Assembly (NCBI GenBank): GCA_036186865.1 | Contig: AP025046.1 | Location: 38,230,526 to 38,294,525 of the forward strand | Reading direction: 5' to 3' | DNA: 64,000 bases | DNA from: Eustoma russellianum | Taxonomy: Eukaryota; Streptophyta; Magnoliopsida; Gentianales; Gentianaceae | In this document: positions 22,689 to 34,000 of the stretch, piece after piece | Layout: every line of letters begins with the position of its first letter | Numbering within the stretch: the stretch's first letter is position 1 | Made by a program: the position numbers and the translations under genes | Notes under the pieces: model-generated | Databases searched by the model: none | What the model saw: the letters and a program-made list of their open reading frames with translations, nothing else | Told to the model about the DNA's origin: nothing

Positions 22689-24315
22689 GAGTTAATTGCA
22701 CCTGGTATCTATATTTTTCCACAAAGTTTTAAGTAGCATCCATACTTTCATCTAATTCGCTTAGCAGCCATACTTATTGGTGAAATGTACACATGTCATT
22801 CGACAACCGGGAATTGACCTACTGTAGACGGTTTTTTATAAAAATTCCTTTTATTTTTCACTTTTCTCCCACTTGACGTCTAAATTTTCCCAACCATGGT
22901 TAATTCCACTTTTCCTCCATTAATTCCAATCGATTACTCCCTCCAAAAACTTTCTACCTCTGCTTTTCCATCAAACCAAGATACGGATCTAATTAGCTCT
23001 CTGCTCCGATTCAAGAACTTCGAATGAACAAATTAACACATCATCACAGCATGCCATTAGTCTCTAGAGTGATATTGGAGGAGAAGGAGATGATGATGAT
23101 GATGATGATGATGATGAAACTGAGGAACCAGACACAGTTGGTTCTTTTTTGTGTTGTTGCACGAAGGATGGTTGTATTTTAGACCAGAGGAAATCATCGG
23201 CAAAATGCAAGGGAAAGGGGCAACCACCCTTTGAAACCCCCACCTCTCCCTGCTGCCTCTTTTCTCTCTATGAGTTTTAGACACCACCGTGGCTGCAGAA
23301 CCTGGTCGCATGTAAGGAAGAAGGCAGCAGCCTTGTTTACCCCATATGCCTTCCAGGTGCCCTGCCAAGATACGAGTCAAATAGCTCTCTGCTTGATTAT
23401 GCAAGAAGTCCAACATGTTAATTACCCATGATAGACTTGAATACATAGCAGTAGCAACAACAGCAATAATAAGAGCAGCAATCAAAAGTCCCAGGTTCAG
23501 ACCCCCCAAGATAACATAGTTCCAAACAGTAACTAGGACAATATTTTTGGTTCTTTTTTTCTTTTCCTAAAAGAGCACTTAGTTACTTTAGTGTTTAAAC
23601 AGTTACGAAATCACAGGCAACAAAGACATGGGCAATCGCTCTTTAAGAACTCCCCATAACTCTGAGCCTCATTCATTATTCGGCCTTGTGCGTTTTAGAA
23701 AGAGAGAGATGTAGACAAAAGTAGGCTCAGGTCTCTGAAAACAGAGGGGCAAAGAGAAGCGACATTCGCCATGGCTGTAAAGAAAGAACAAGAACCCACA
23801 AAAAAAGAGTTCTTTCTAGGTTTGGATGAAGAGACTAAGGTTTGATGATCTTGCTCAATTGCTAAAGTAGTCAATGGCGGCAGCCGATGTGGTGGGTGGT
23901 TTCTTTCAGGGAGGAGAGGGGTGGCGCGGCAAAAGAGGGGGTGGGGATGGGGTTTGGAGGTAGTATTTTTAATAATGGCTGAATGGAGAATGTTTTGCAG
24001 GAGAAGAAGACGAAAGGGGAGTGGGGATGGGGTGGGGGTGTAGGTTTTTTTATTTTTGAATTATTTTTCTTAAACTTTTAATTTTTTTTTTTGACTTTAT
24101 TATTTCATTGATCCTAAACCGTGGTTCACGTCAGGTAAAATGTGGGGTTAAATCAGTTCAACGGTCGATTTGAGCAGTCAACAACAAACCAGCAGGTTAT
24201 CCGGATGTCAAGTGTACATTTCACCATTAAGTATAGCTGCTAAGCGAATTAGATGAAAGTATAGATGCTACTTAAAACATGATAGAAAAGTATGGATATA
24301 TATGCAATTAACTTT
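22689..24315. mobile_element. Mutator-like element 1 (MULE-type), 1627 bp
   Basis: Inverted ends of about 110 bp begin GAGTTAATTGCACCTGGTAT on the left. The right end carries the inverted form, with TTTTAAGTAGCAT and GCTTAGCAGC shared by both arms. A 9-bp duplication GCAATCTTT/GGAATCTTT flanks it (22680-22688, 24316-24324; one mismatch). The empty site exists in the duplicated flank near 3160. There is no transposase. Inside are a (GAT)n run (23087-23116), a captured-looking segment (23345-23540) and a G-rich stretch near 23880-24050. Confidence 0.9.
23345..23540 (-). pseudogene. Captured host segment with one membrane helix
   Basis: The minus strand encodes a hydrophobic stretch (LGLLIAALIIAVVATAM) followed by an amphipathic segment containing NMLDFLHNQAESYL. 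Part of it matches 4381-4470 outside the element, where the frame ends differently. I do not recognise the family. Beyond about 23350 the frame runs into unrelated sequence and, via the (GAT)n tract, a poly-histidine artefact. A gene fragment picked up by the element is the likely reading. Confidence 0.5.
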
Positions 24316-24557
24316 GGAATCTTTTGATTCCTTTCCTTCACACCACATACTTTGCTGTTTGAAACTTTTAGTTCCACTTGCGAAATTGAACTCTCAAGTG
24401 TCTGATTCTAACCAAGGATTTTGTGGTTGCAGGATATTGGGACCAAACTTTTTAGAGCAAGGATAATAAAAAAATTTAACAAACAAGTGGTCCTGATTTT
24501 CAAGGTACTGATGCCATAGCAGGCATGTAGCATCATTTCCTAGCTTCCATTCCAGTA

Positions 24558-26729
24558 GTTCGTCCGATGTTGACCTTGTATACCATTAAGCCAACTAGAT
24601 CATAAATAAGGATAGATGAACCTGCCTCTTTGCCCGCACAAAAACTGCCAAGGAATCTTTTGTAAGTGTTCTGTCTAGCTAGACCAACGCTTCTAGCAAT
24701 GAAGAATCTTTGCCCGCACAAAAACCATGAAGGTAAAAGGAACCAAAACTGTCGTTTTTTGTTTTGTGTGATTTGTCCGGGTTTGGAGTGGTTTTTTCAT
24801 GTTTAACTTTCGATATTTTAATGTGTCTACATTTGGTGTTTATCTCAAGTGTCCTTTTAAGATGTATTTAATGTTGTTTCTATTTAGCACCAGTGGCGCC
24901 CTAATTCCCCTAGAAGGTTCATCAGCCAACTTAAGATAAGTTTTGGGACTGGAATATCTTCCTGGTATTATTGGACATGAAGGGACAAAAGTAAATGAAC
25001 ATTTAGGGTAGGCCTATTGTGAGAATTAAGAAAACTAGTTTGGCTGATTATGATGATTGTATTTGTCGAATGCAGTATCTTTGATTTTATAGGCAGTCGT
25101 AGGTGCTACTCTGGTTCACTCTATGTATTTTTTTTTTATTTTTTTGGGGCTGAGTATGGAAATTCGAAGTGTTGGAAAAAGGTCTTCACAAGGCTGGAAT
25201 ATTATGTCTCCTTTAGATGTCTGTTTTCAGTCAGGAACGAATATTGTGTGTCAATATACGCATAGATTTTGCAGCATATGGTAGTCTTTCAATCTCATGA
25301 TCATTACTCTATTGTTGGATAGTTCGGTATACGGTGTAGAATCCTTAAGTAACAATCAAATTGGTTTTGGTTTTCTTCAGACTTCAAAACAGTGATGGAG
25401 GTGTTTTGATTAAATCATGTCATTATTTGCTAACAGATGTTTCTTAGTGGAAGATTGTCACATAGTAGATAAGCATGAATACCTGTATGCTTGGTTTAGA
25501 GGTCCATTTAATGCAACAAAGATGGGTTTGTTTTTGCAGACAACATTTTGTGCTCTTCAAAATTTGTGGAAGGATATCAAACATACACAGGTTCAGGTAT
25601 TGTTCTGTGTATTATAGTTGTTGTTTTTTTTTTGTTTTCAAAGAATATGCGTCATTGTATGTAGAACGAAACTGAGGCTAAGGTAGTTCTTGTTTATTAT
25701 GGTTGTTTTTTTGAAGTCGGTGATTTTCAGATATTTATTTCACGCAATAGTCTTTGTTACAAAAAGAGAACAAATAAAGCATATGTATAGGCTAAAAGGA
25801 GGCGTCCAAGAGGCCTTAATTACCATAACTTGCTCCTAAGACAAAAAAAATCTAAGATTCTTTTAGAATTCTAAACAATGTAATTTTGACTTAAATCGTA
25901 TTTCTAAGCTTAATTAGATTCGATTGGGTGCAAAACACAGTGCTTAAAAAGGAAATAGTTTTCTAAATGAAAGAAACATGGTTGTGGCCATTAATAAGCT
26001 CTCCATGACAAGCTTTCGTGACATTGAAGATATTTGCAAAGGCCTAGACTAATATGATGATACTGGTGGAAGATAAACTTGATCATTATTTGTCACAAGC
26101 CTTTGAATCAGAACTTCATTGACATTATCAAATTCACTTGGACATAACATTCTCCTTTGTGATCTTGTTTGTCCATCATTGTTATATTTGATGAAAATAT
26201 TTCCTTTGTGTGTTCTTGGATATTAGATTTAACCTTGATTTTCCCCTCTTTCAATTTTGTATGACGTATATTGAGTCAAGACGATAGATTGGATTGTTGG
26301 TTATAACATATATCAAGGATGAAAGTCGGGCCACACATATAATAAACTGGTGTGGTTGCATTGTTCAGAATTCTCATACGGCTGATGTGTTTTATTACCA
26401 AAGAACATGGCATACATTTAGCCATGTTAAGTAGTGACTCTGATTTCAAATTTTTTTGTTAATTATCTTATATTGTTGTTCAGAGCCGAACTGTTGTCAA
26501 TTCCTTAAATTTGCTTGGGCCAAGAGATATTATATTTCTATTTTTAGTTTGTGTTCCTAAATTGAAATTATTGTGTAAAATATCAAAGATTGAGATACAC
26601 TACTAATTCCCATCCTATGTTCATAAAAGTCTGACGTCTCCTGTTTTCTTTAGCATATGAAATGATTATATATTAATGCATGCGGAAAAAACCCTTCAAG
26701 AAAAAGAGCCTCTTTTTCATAAATATGTT
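24558..26729. other. Unassigned host sequence
   Basis: No conserved coding sequence or element ends are seen. TTTGCCCGCACAAAAAC occurs twice (about 24630 and 24707). An exon-like interval bounded by TTTGCAG and GGTTCAGG lies at about 25540-25590, without a recognisable product. The rest is T-rich intron-like sequence. Confidence 0.4.
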
Positions 26730-27172
26730 TTAACTATAGGGTTAATTGCACCTGGTATCCATTTTTTTCCACCAAGTTTTAAGTAGCATCCAATCTTTCA
26801 TAAAACTCACTTGCCATCCAGACTTATAGGGGTAATAGACACCTGGCATCCGGATGACCTGCTGGTCGACCGTTGACCGCTGAAATCGACCTTTGACCGG
26901 ACTTAACCATACTTTTAACCCGACTTTAACCAAGGTTGAATATTTTACCTTCAAAATTAAAGGAAAAACAAAATCAAAAACCCTTTTCCTCCCTTCTCAA
27001 AGCCTGCAGCCTCCCGCCCAATGCCTTCTCCGGTATCATCTTCATCCTCTAACCCATTTTCTCCGACTTCTTCCTCCACAAACCCCTTTTCTCAGGTTAA
27101 AGAGAGATTTGCTGTGATGCAATTCTGTGGTCATTCCGGCCCCCTCCTCCGTTGCTGCTCCATCTCTCGAAT

Positions 27173-27355
27173 TCAAATTTGATCCCTTCCCATTGCTGCA
27201 TAATTCTCAACTGAGACAATGGCCAGAAGGAAGAAAGCTATTACAATCTTTGCCATAGAGAATATGAGTGTTTGTTTCTTTCTCTGTTTCTGCTGTGAAT
27301 ATATTTGCAATTTGCTACAAATCGCATTGAGACTTTCTCTAGAATTTATAACCAC
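27173..27355 (-). pseudogene. Short frame with signal-peptide-like start
   Basis: The minus strand has an ATG at about 27256, preceded by a leader-like CT/AG-rich sequence. It encodes MAKIVIAFFLLAIVSVENYA, which looks like a secretory signal, then a stop after a few residues. It may be the captured first exon of a secreted-peptide gene. Alternatively it is chance, since the frame is only 27 codons from that ATG. Confidence 0.3.
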
Positions 27356-27534
27356 GGAATATTCTGAAACTTTAGACCTTGGGCAAATGGTTCAAATATA
27401 CCTTACCCAGAAAAAGCTTGCTGCCTCGGGTGATGATAGAAGAAGAAGAAGCATCAAAATGCTTAACATTTCAAACTAAAAAGGGGAAAAATTACATATG
27501 CTACAGATAGAAGAAGGAAAGGGAAGAGAAGAAC

Positions 27535-28379
27535 TACCACTATATCATGTTTACCAAAATCTTTTCCTCGCTGATCATCCTCGCTCCCAATCGGCGGCGA
27601 CAAGCAGTGGAGCAATGGTGCACGTTAGTTTCTACCGCAACTATGGTAAGACTTTCAAGAAGCCACGCCGCCCATATGAGAAGGAGCGTTTGGATGCTGA
27701 GTTGAAGCTTGTTGGAGAATATGGACTCCGTTGCAAGAGGGAACTCTGGAGAGTTCAATATGCATTGAGTCGTATTCATAATAATGCAAGAAATCTTCTC
27801 ACTCTTGACGAGAAAGACCCTCGCTGTATCTTTGAGGGTGAGGCCCTTCTGCGTAGGATGAACATGTATGGCCTTTTGGATGAGAGCCAGAACAAACTTG
27901 ATTATTTCTTGGCCCTTACTGTGGAGAATTTCCTTGAACGGCGCCTCCAAACACTCGTCTTTAAGACAGGCATGGCCAAGTCAATTCACCATGCCCGTGT
28001 TCTTATAAGGCAGAGGCATATAAAGGTGGGAAGGCAGGTGGTTAATGTGCCATCCTTCTTGGTGAGGGTTGATTCCCAGAAGCACATTGACTTTTCACTC
28101 ACCAGTCCTCTTGGTGGTGGGGCGTCCAGCAAGAGTGAAGAGAAGGAACCTGAAGGCTGCAGCGAAGAAGGCTGCAGGTGGTGATGGCGATGAAAACGAG
28201 GAATAAGCAATTTTGTTTGTTCGTTTCAAGCAAAAACTCTATGATGTGCTAAACGAGGGGTATCCTTGTCTCTGTTAACCTTTTGAACTTTTGTTTTGGG
28301 TACTTCAGATTTTTGTACTGTGCTAGTTGATTTTAGTGTATGGATTGCTGTTTCCATGTGAAAAAAAATACCACTATAT
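27535..28379 (+). mobile_element. Processed retrocopy of a ribosomal protein S9 mRNA
   Basis: It has the marks of LINE-type retroposition: no introns, a 5' leader and 3' untranslated region still attached, a terminal run of eight A (28361-28368), and a flanking direct repeat TACCACTATAT (27535-27545 and 28369-28379). The repeat flanks the mRNA copy itself and lies well inside the Mutator-like ends. So the copy was made by retroposition into the element, not picked up as genomic DNA. Confidence 0.88.
27615..28206 (+). pseudogene. RPS9: 40S ribosomal protein S9 (uS4), retrocopy with C-terminal frameshift
   Basis: uS4 is a primary rRNA-binding protein of the small ribosomal subunit. The family start [20 protein letters not shown] is at 27615, although the open frame extends 39 codons upstream. 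The S4 RNA-binding domain is complete ([20 protein letters not shown], then [20 protein letters not shown]). At 28119-28122 a run of four G, where three are expected, shifts the frame after codon 169. The basic and acidic tail then continues in the next frame to a TAA at 28204. Without the extra base it would be 196 residues, the normal plant length. Cysteine, histidine and methionine stand at positions that are usually arginine ([20 protein letters not shown]), a sign of relaxed constraint. Confidence 0.93.
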
Positions 28380-28639
28380 ATGATGGAAAAGGAAGAAACG
28401 GAGGAAAGATGAAATTAAGCAGGGTTGGGAAAAGTTTGGCGTCACTTGAGGGAAAAGTGAAAAAAAAAAGGAAATTTCATAAAAAACCGCCTACAACGGG
28501 TCATTTCCCGGTTGCCGAATGCCAGGTGTCTATTACCCATATAAATCTGGATGGCAAGTGAGTTTCATGAAAGATTAGATGCTACTTAAAACTTGGTGGA
28601 AATAAATAGATACCAGGTGCAATTAAGTCTTTAACTATA

Positions 28640-29449
28640 AATCTATGATTTTCTGAAGGGAAAGAGAAATAGATCATATAAAGAAATCAAATGGGCTTTT
28701 GCTAATTTGAAATGCATTTCCTTCGTCGAGTGATAGTACCTGGAGAGCCATTTATCCATGTTTAACAAATCAAACCGTGTGCGAGCAATTTAAATTTGGT
28801 TCGTCTTTAATTCAAGTTCGTTCGTCAATTCTAATTTAACCAGTTGAATTCGATTAATTAATTGGATTTCTTTACTTAACAAACGAATCTGAACCGGCTC
28901 TCGAATACTCATATTCGGCTCGTTTAAAATGGTACATAAACCGTGCTTCCGCCGTTTACGACCTAGGCATTCATTTTCTGCCGTTTACCACAAATACCAC
29001 CGGTCTGGAACCTTCTACACCACTGAAGTCTGAAATCGTTTTACAGCCTCTGGACCTCTCCGCCTCCGTTGCGAAGTTCTTCTCTGGCTCCATTGTTCTT
29101 CTCTTTCCCGTCGAGCCCAACGATTAAAGGTTTCTTCTATTAGTTAATTTCTTTTTTCGTTCATTAAACGCAATTTTTTGGATTTCTCTTAGTTTGAAAA
29201 TATTATAGATTAAACAGTATTATTAGTTTTCCCATGCATCTGTAGTCAACGAATTGCAGATTTCATCTAAGTTTTGTTAGCCATAATGCCGTGTGTTAGA
29301 TGTCCTACTCCATTCCATTGTTTAGCCCTAAAAGGGAAAAGCTAGTTTTTGTTTAAATTTTCTTTGTCGTTCACAAAATGAAAAGAAATTTCTTTACTGT
29401 ATATATCAGGAATTTTTCTGTCTAATGACCTTTTGTTTTCCAACTGCAG
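28640..29449. other. Unassigned host sequence, possible 5' leader
   Basis: 28970-29127 is pyrimidine-rich, resembling a plant 5' untranslated region, and ends in TTAAAG before GTTTCT, a usable splice donor. The following 320 bp are T-rich and intron-like and end in CTGCAG at 29449. There is no ATG in the leader-like part, so a gene start is not established. Confidence 0.35.
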
Positions 29450-29555
29450 ATTCGGGATTACCACAAAGGACATCCTGCTGCAAGCGTTGTTGACTCGATT
29501 GATGAATTTGATCATCTTCTTAAGGAGGGACCTCACATAGAATTCAGTGGGGGAG
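29450..29555 (+). CDS. Candidate host exon, product unknown
   Basis: A 106-bp open segment lies between CTGCAG and the donor GAG|GTGAGC. It encodes a hydrophilic peptide containing SVVDSIDEFDHLL. It starts in phase 0 and leaves one base, which fits the two-base start of the candidate exon at 53356. I do not recognise the protein. Its right edge was duplicated (29531-29700). Confidence 0.35.
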
Positions 29556-29700
29556 GTGAGCTAAATATCCCTTTCTATGTTTGATTTCATAGAGTGCGTG
29601 CTCTTTGAAATATGGTGAACCTCACATAGAATTCAGTGGGGAGGTGACCTAAAAATCCCTTTCTATGTTTGTTCATAGAGTGCGTGCTCTTTGAAATATG
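29531..29700. repeat. Tandem duplication, about 88-bp unit
   Basis: CCTCACATAGAATTCAGTGG and the following 65 bp, up to CTTTGAAATATGGT, occur twice in direct order with a few small indels. The duplication copies the end of the candidate exon and its splice donor, so two competing donor sites may exist. Confidence 0.85.
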
Positions 29701-30526
29701 GTAAATGTGCAAGTCGCAGTTGCCAGATTACGATATTGAAGTCCCCTATGGTGTCAACGACTTGTCAGCAGGATGTTGCTTTTGACGAAGGAACATGATT
29801 TCTCAAAGTGCTTACCATGATTCTTATACAATCTGTGTGGTCTTATTTTGATACTATACATCCATGAACAAGTAATACTATGTATTATTTCAATGAGGTG
29901 AATATTGCTAGGACTAGGTTTTATTTGATCATAGTATTTGCCTAGTAGTCATGCCTTAAACTTCAACATTTCAATTCGCAGAGGCGTTTTCAGGTTAATT
30001 TGGTGGATGTTGTGTGGTAGCCTGTTTAGATTCAGTTATCCACATCTAAACCAGCTTTTAAAATTTGAAGCTAATAATGTTGCACCCAACCCTGGTATCT
30101 GACTAATGATTCTTCTAAATACTTTTTGAGGGGAAACCAACAGTAAGATTGTAGAGGCCCTCGCGAGTTTGAGTAATTCTTTCCAAAAGATGAAAAAAGA
30201 AAATAACGATAAATATTAAATCGTACATGGGCTTTCACTTGACTGTGTGTGGAAGTGACGATGACAGAATATTATGAGCAAGGCAAAAGGAAAAAAGAAG
30301 TCACAAGGTTGAATCTGTACAGAGATGAAAAAGCGGCAAAAAGTAATGCAGGTTCAGGTACATGATTGTCTCCCATTGAGAACAATATAGTTTTGGAAGG
30401 GATTTTTTGGGAGCTGTTTCTATTGTGCGACACAATTGACATAGTGCATAAGTTTTTCGTCTTTGGTTATTAGTTATCAAGCTGTTGAATTCAATTCAAA
30501 TTCCATCACTTGTTTTTTTGCCTCTT
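29701..30526. other. Unassigned intron-like sequence
   Basis: AT-rich, with many stops in all frames and no element ends recognised. Copia element 1 interrupts it at 30532. Confidence 0.4.
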
Positions 30527-30531
30527 CTTTC

Positions 30532-30972
30532 TGTTGGAATACTTGCCTCATAGGACGGAGAAAACAGACTAGACAACCAAGGATGGACTTGGCGTGCCAA
30601 GCCCCAAACCAGGCGCGCCAAGCTTCCGCCAGACTCATTGAGGCATTAGGTCGAACAGTTTTATTCAAGCGTCGAACACTTGTTCTCCCATATAATTTTC
30701 TATGTATTCTTGTTTATTTTTATCAAGTTAGTGTATATAATTGTAGTTTAATCATATGACAATCGATACATCATCATCTTGATGATTTTGCACTATTTAA
30801 TCTGACGGTTTTTTTTTTTCGGCAAAGTAGCCGTTGGACAGTCTCGTCGACAGAATAGCCGTTGGAACTTCCTCTTCTATATATAAAGCTTTAAGACCGT
30901 TGTAAATGATACCAAAGTGTCTTCTTCATCCTAAATGTTAATTCTACATCCTAGCTCTGTTTTTGTTCTCTA
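30532..30972 (+). repeat. 5' LTR of Copia element 1
   Basis: TG-start LTR containing CTTCTATATATAAAGC (about 30873-30888), a TATA-box-like sequence placed as expected for the element promoter. The 3' LTR counterpart reads CTTGTATATATAACGC. Direct repeats GTAGCCGTTGGACAGTC and TAGCCGTTGGAAC lie just upstream. Confidence 0.9.
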
Positions 30973-31084
30973 TGGTATCAGAGCTAAGGTGCTACACGTG
31001 AGCTCACATTCGAATTTTTTGTTTACTGTTCATCTTCTTCATTATCATCTTCAATTTAAACTGTCTGTGTCTGAAGATTGAGAT

Positions 31085-34000
31085 ATGGAATCAGTCGAAA
31101 GTGAAGCTCTATCTAATCCCAGTCCTGCTGTTATTCCAACTAATTCCACAGGAGTGAGCTCAAGCCATAACGTGGTTGATTCAACTCCTGTTACCATAAC
31201 CAATCACAAACTAAATCGGAACAATTATCTGGCCTGGTCCAGAGCAGTCAAGATGTTTATCACTGGTTCAGAGCAGTCAAGATGTGTCTGTACCTAAGCT
31301 TCCAAAAAATGATCGGTCTACTGCTAATATAGCTACCAGGAGATATGTTCCTCCATCTCACAATGGTCACATGAGGAGTAATGACTCTAGACCCTTCTAT
31401 AAATTTTGCTAGAAAACAGGTCACATAGAGGAAGGATGCTTTGCAAAACATGGTAGGCCCCCTTCCAGATTCAATGAGCAGTGGATGAACCCTGAGCCTT
31501 GGAGGTCTCAAGCTTCTACCAATAATACTTGGATAGGATCCAACCCAAATGTTTCCAACAATCGTGTTACTGGACCTTCTGATGTTTCAATCTAGAGTCA
31601 ACTTGATGCTATTCTCTAGTTTATGAAGCAATATCAAACCCAGCAACAACCCTTGGATACAAATCAGGAAGCTATTCATGTCACTGTGGATAGCTGTGGT
31701 AAAGATTCTAAACTCATGTTTACTTGGATTGTTGATTCTGATGCCACACATCATATGACTTGGAATAAGCAAAAACTAACTGATTTTGTGTTATTTATAC
31801 CCCTGCAAGAGTTAAGGTTGCTAATGGTGCTGGAATCAGTATTGTTGGATGTGAAACATTAAGTTAACAGATGATTTAAAACCAAAAAATGTACTGTTTA
31901 TGCCTGAGTTAAGTTTTAATTTGATATCTGTAGGGAAAATTAATGAAGATAATATATGTTAAGTAGGGTTCTCACCCTCTAAATGTTTCAGAAGATCTTC
32001 TCCAAGAAAATGATTGACAATACTAACAAGGTCAATGGACTCTTCATTTTTCAAGATGTAGAGTCGAATCTTCTCAATAATCAAACTAGTATAGGATCTT
32101 GTATGATTTTTAGTAAGAATATTGAGAGTATTTCGTTATGGCATAAGAGATTAGGACATCCTAACTTCTCGTATCTCACACAGCTCAGGCCAACCTTGTT
32201 CACTAATGTCAAAAGATCCGATTTATTTTGTGAAGAGGGTCTGTCTGCAAAAAGTTGTAGAACCAGTTCTCCAAAGAAAGACTATAAGTGCAGTGCTCCA
32301 TTCAGTTTAATCCATTCTGATATATGGGGACCTTCAGGGGTAGCAAAGGTAATGGTGCAAAATGGCTCATCAAATTTGTTGATGATCACACCAGACTACC
32401 TGGCTTTATTTGATGAAACACAAGTATGAAGTTGGTGACATTCTTAAGAAATTCATTTGCATGATACAAAACCAGTTTAATACCAAAATAAAAACATTAA
32501 GGACTGATAATGGTCTTGAATATTTGGAATCATCTCTGAAAGAATACCTCAACACTAAGGGAATTCACCACCAGACCTCTTGCACCTATACTCCACAAAA
32601 AAATGGAGTTGCGGAAAGGAAGAATAGACATCTTCTTGAAGTAACAAGGGCAATTATGATGTCTATGAAATTTCCTAAGCACTACAAGAGAGAGGGTGTA
32701 CTCACTGCTATACATCTTATTAATAGAATGCCATCTAAGGTCCTAAACTATGTGACTCCTAAAACTGCTCTATCTCATTGCTTTCCTAATTCTAGCCTGT
32801 TTTCTGAACATCCTATGAAAGTGTTTGGCTGCATTGTTTATAGACACATTCCGGAGCAATTTAGAAGTAAGCTGGATATGACGTCTGAGAAGTGCATCTT
32901 TCTTGGGTATTCTAATACACAGAAATGATATAAATGTTATTCTGCTATATCAAGGTAAATGTATGTTTCATTTGATGTAGTCTTTGATGAATCTACGCAA
33001 TTATATGATAAAGGAATCACTGATTCTGAACATGGAAAAGAATGCAACATCTAGAGTATTATTGATCTGTCGAACAATGAGGTTGAAGAGGAGTAAGTGA
33101 TCCGATTGAGGGGGAGAAAAGCAGCACTCAACCCAGAGAAATCAAGTTAGTTCTGATCATCAAGATGACATGGACAGAAGTACTGAAGAAACTGAGAGTG
33201 AATCTTCCTCATTCAGGGAAATTGTTCTAGTTGATGATAGACTCATTGCCATCAGGAGGAGATTCAGAACATGTGTGAAGAAAATGTATCCTATTGAAAA
33301 TTATATCTCATATGACTATCCGAATAATAGCTTTAAAGTTTTTGTTTTCTCACTTGACAGTATAAAAATCCAAGGAATATTCAGGAAGCCTTAGCACAAC
33401 CTGAGTGGAAGAAAGCAGTTGCTTAGGAAATGAATGCCTTAATCAAAAATACGACGTGGGCAATCATACCTACTGTAGATGGGGGTCAAATCTGTGGGAT
33501 GCAAATGGATTTTCTCAGTCAAGTACAACTCTGATGGATCTGTCAATAGGTCAAAGCCAGGTTGGTTGCAAAAGGTTTCACGCAAATGTTTAGGATATAC
33601 TATGAAGAATCCTTTGCACCTGTAGCAAAGCTAAATACTGTAAGAATTCTCTTTTCTCTTGCTGTCAATCTTGACTGGCCACTCTTCCCACTTGACAATA
33701 AGAATGCATTTCTTAATGGTAACTTGGAAGAAGAAGTTCATATGCACATCCGACCTTGATTCAGTTCTGAATTTACTAAGAACATGGTACGTAAACTAAA
33801 TAAGTCCCTTTATAGTCTGAAACAGTATCCTAGGTCATGGTTCAAAAGATTCAATTCAACAGTAGCTTCTCTTGGTTTTTCTCAGTGTCTGAGTGATTAT
33901 ACCTTGTTCATAAAATTCGTGGCCTTAGCATGTACTATGTTATTATCCTTGTATATGTAGATGATATGGTTCTTACTGGGAATCACTATAGTGGCATCAT

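Larger units (their letters stand above)
22225..24557. other. Flank duplicated with 2713-3405, interrupted by Mutator-like element 1
   Basis: 22225-22688 and 24316-24557 together equal 2713-3405 with scattered changes. The match ends at TTCCATTCCAG, after which the two loci diverge. The region at 3150-3175 is therefore the empty site for the element at 22689-24315. Confidence 0.85.
26739..28630. mobile_element. Mutator-like element 2 (MULE-type), 1892 bp, carrying an S9 retrocopy
   Basis: The left end is GGGTTAATTGCACCTGGTATC and the inverted right end is AGACTTAATTGCACCTGGTATC. The arms match for about 110 bp. A perfect 9-bp duplication TTAACTATA flanks it (26730-26738, 28631-28639). The ends are of the same family as Mutator-like element 1. 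No transposase is encoded. Inside are a short secretory-peptide-like fragment (27173-27355, minus) and a full retrocopy of a ribosomal protein mRNA (27550-28368). Confidence 0.93.

Noticed and set aside
23057..23130. Poly-histidine protein end on the minus strand
   Set aside because: It is the product of a (GAT)n microsatellite; the frame downstream of the captured segment is not conserved.
22689..24315. Right-end target duplication taken as AATCTTTTGA
   Set aside because: Comparing both ends with element 2 places the boundary at GAGTTAATTGC, giving the 9-bp pair GCAATCTTT/GGAATCTTT, which fits the family size better.
27498..27614. N-terminal extension of the S9 frame
   Set aside because: The start at 27615 matches the family exactly. 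The extension is mRNA leader plus the upstream duplicated target and element sequence.
27540..27950. 136-codon minus-strand frame
   Set aside because: It is antisense to the S9 retrocopy and has no family of its own.
30973..30984. tRNA gene suggested by TGGTATCAGAGC
   Set aside because: Only the primer-binding stretch complementary to the tRNA 3' end is present, next to an LTR; no cloverleaf can be formed.
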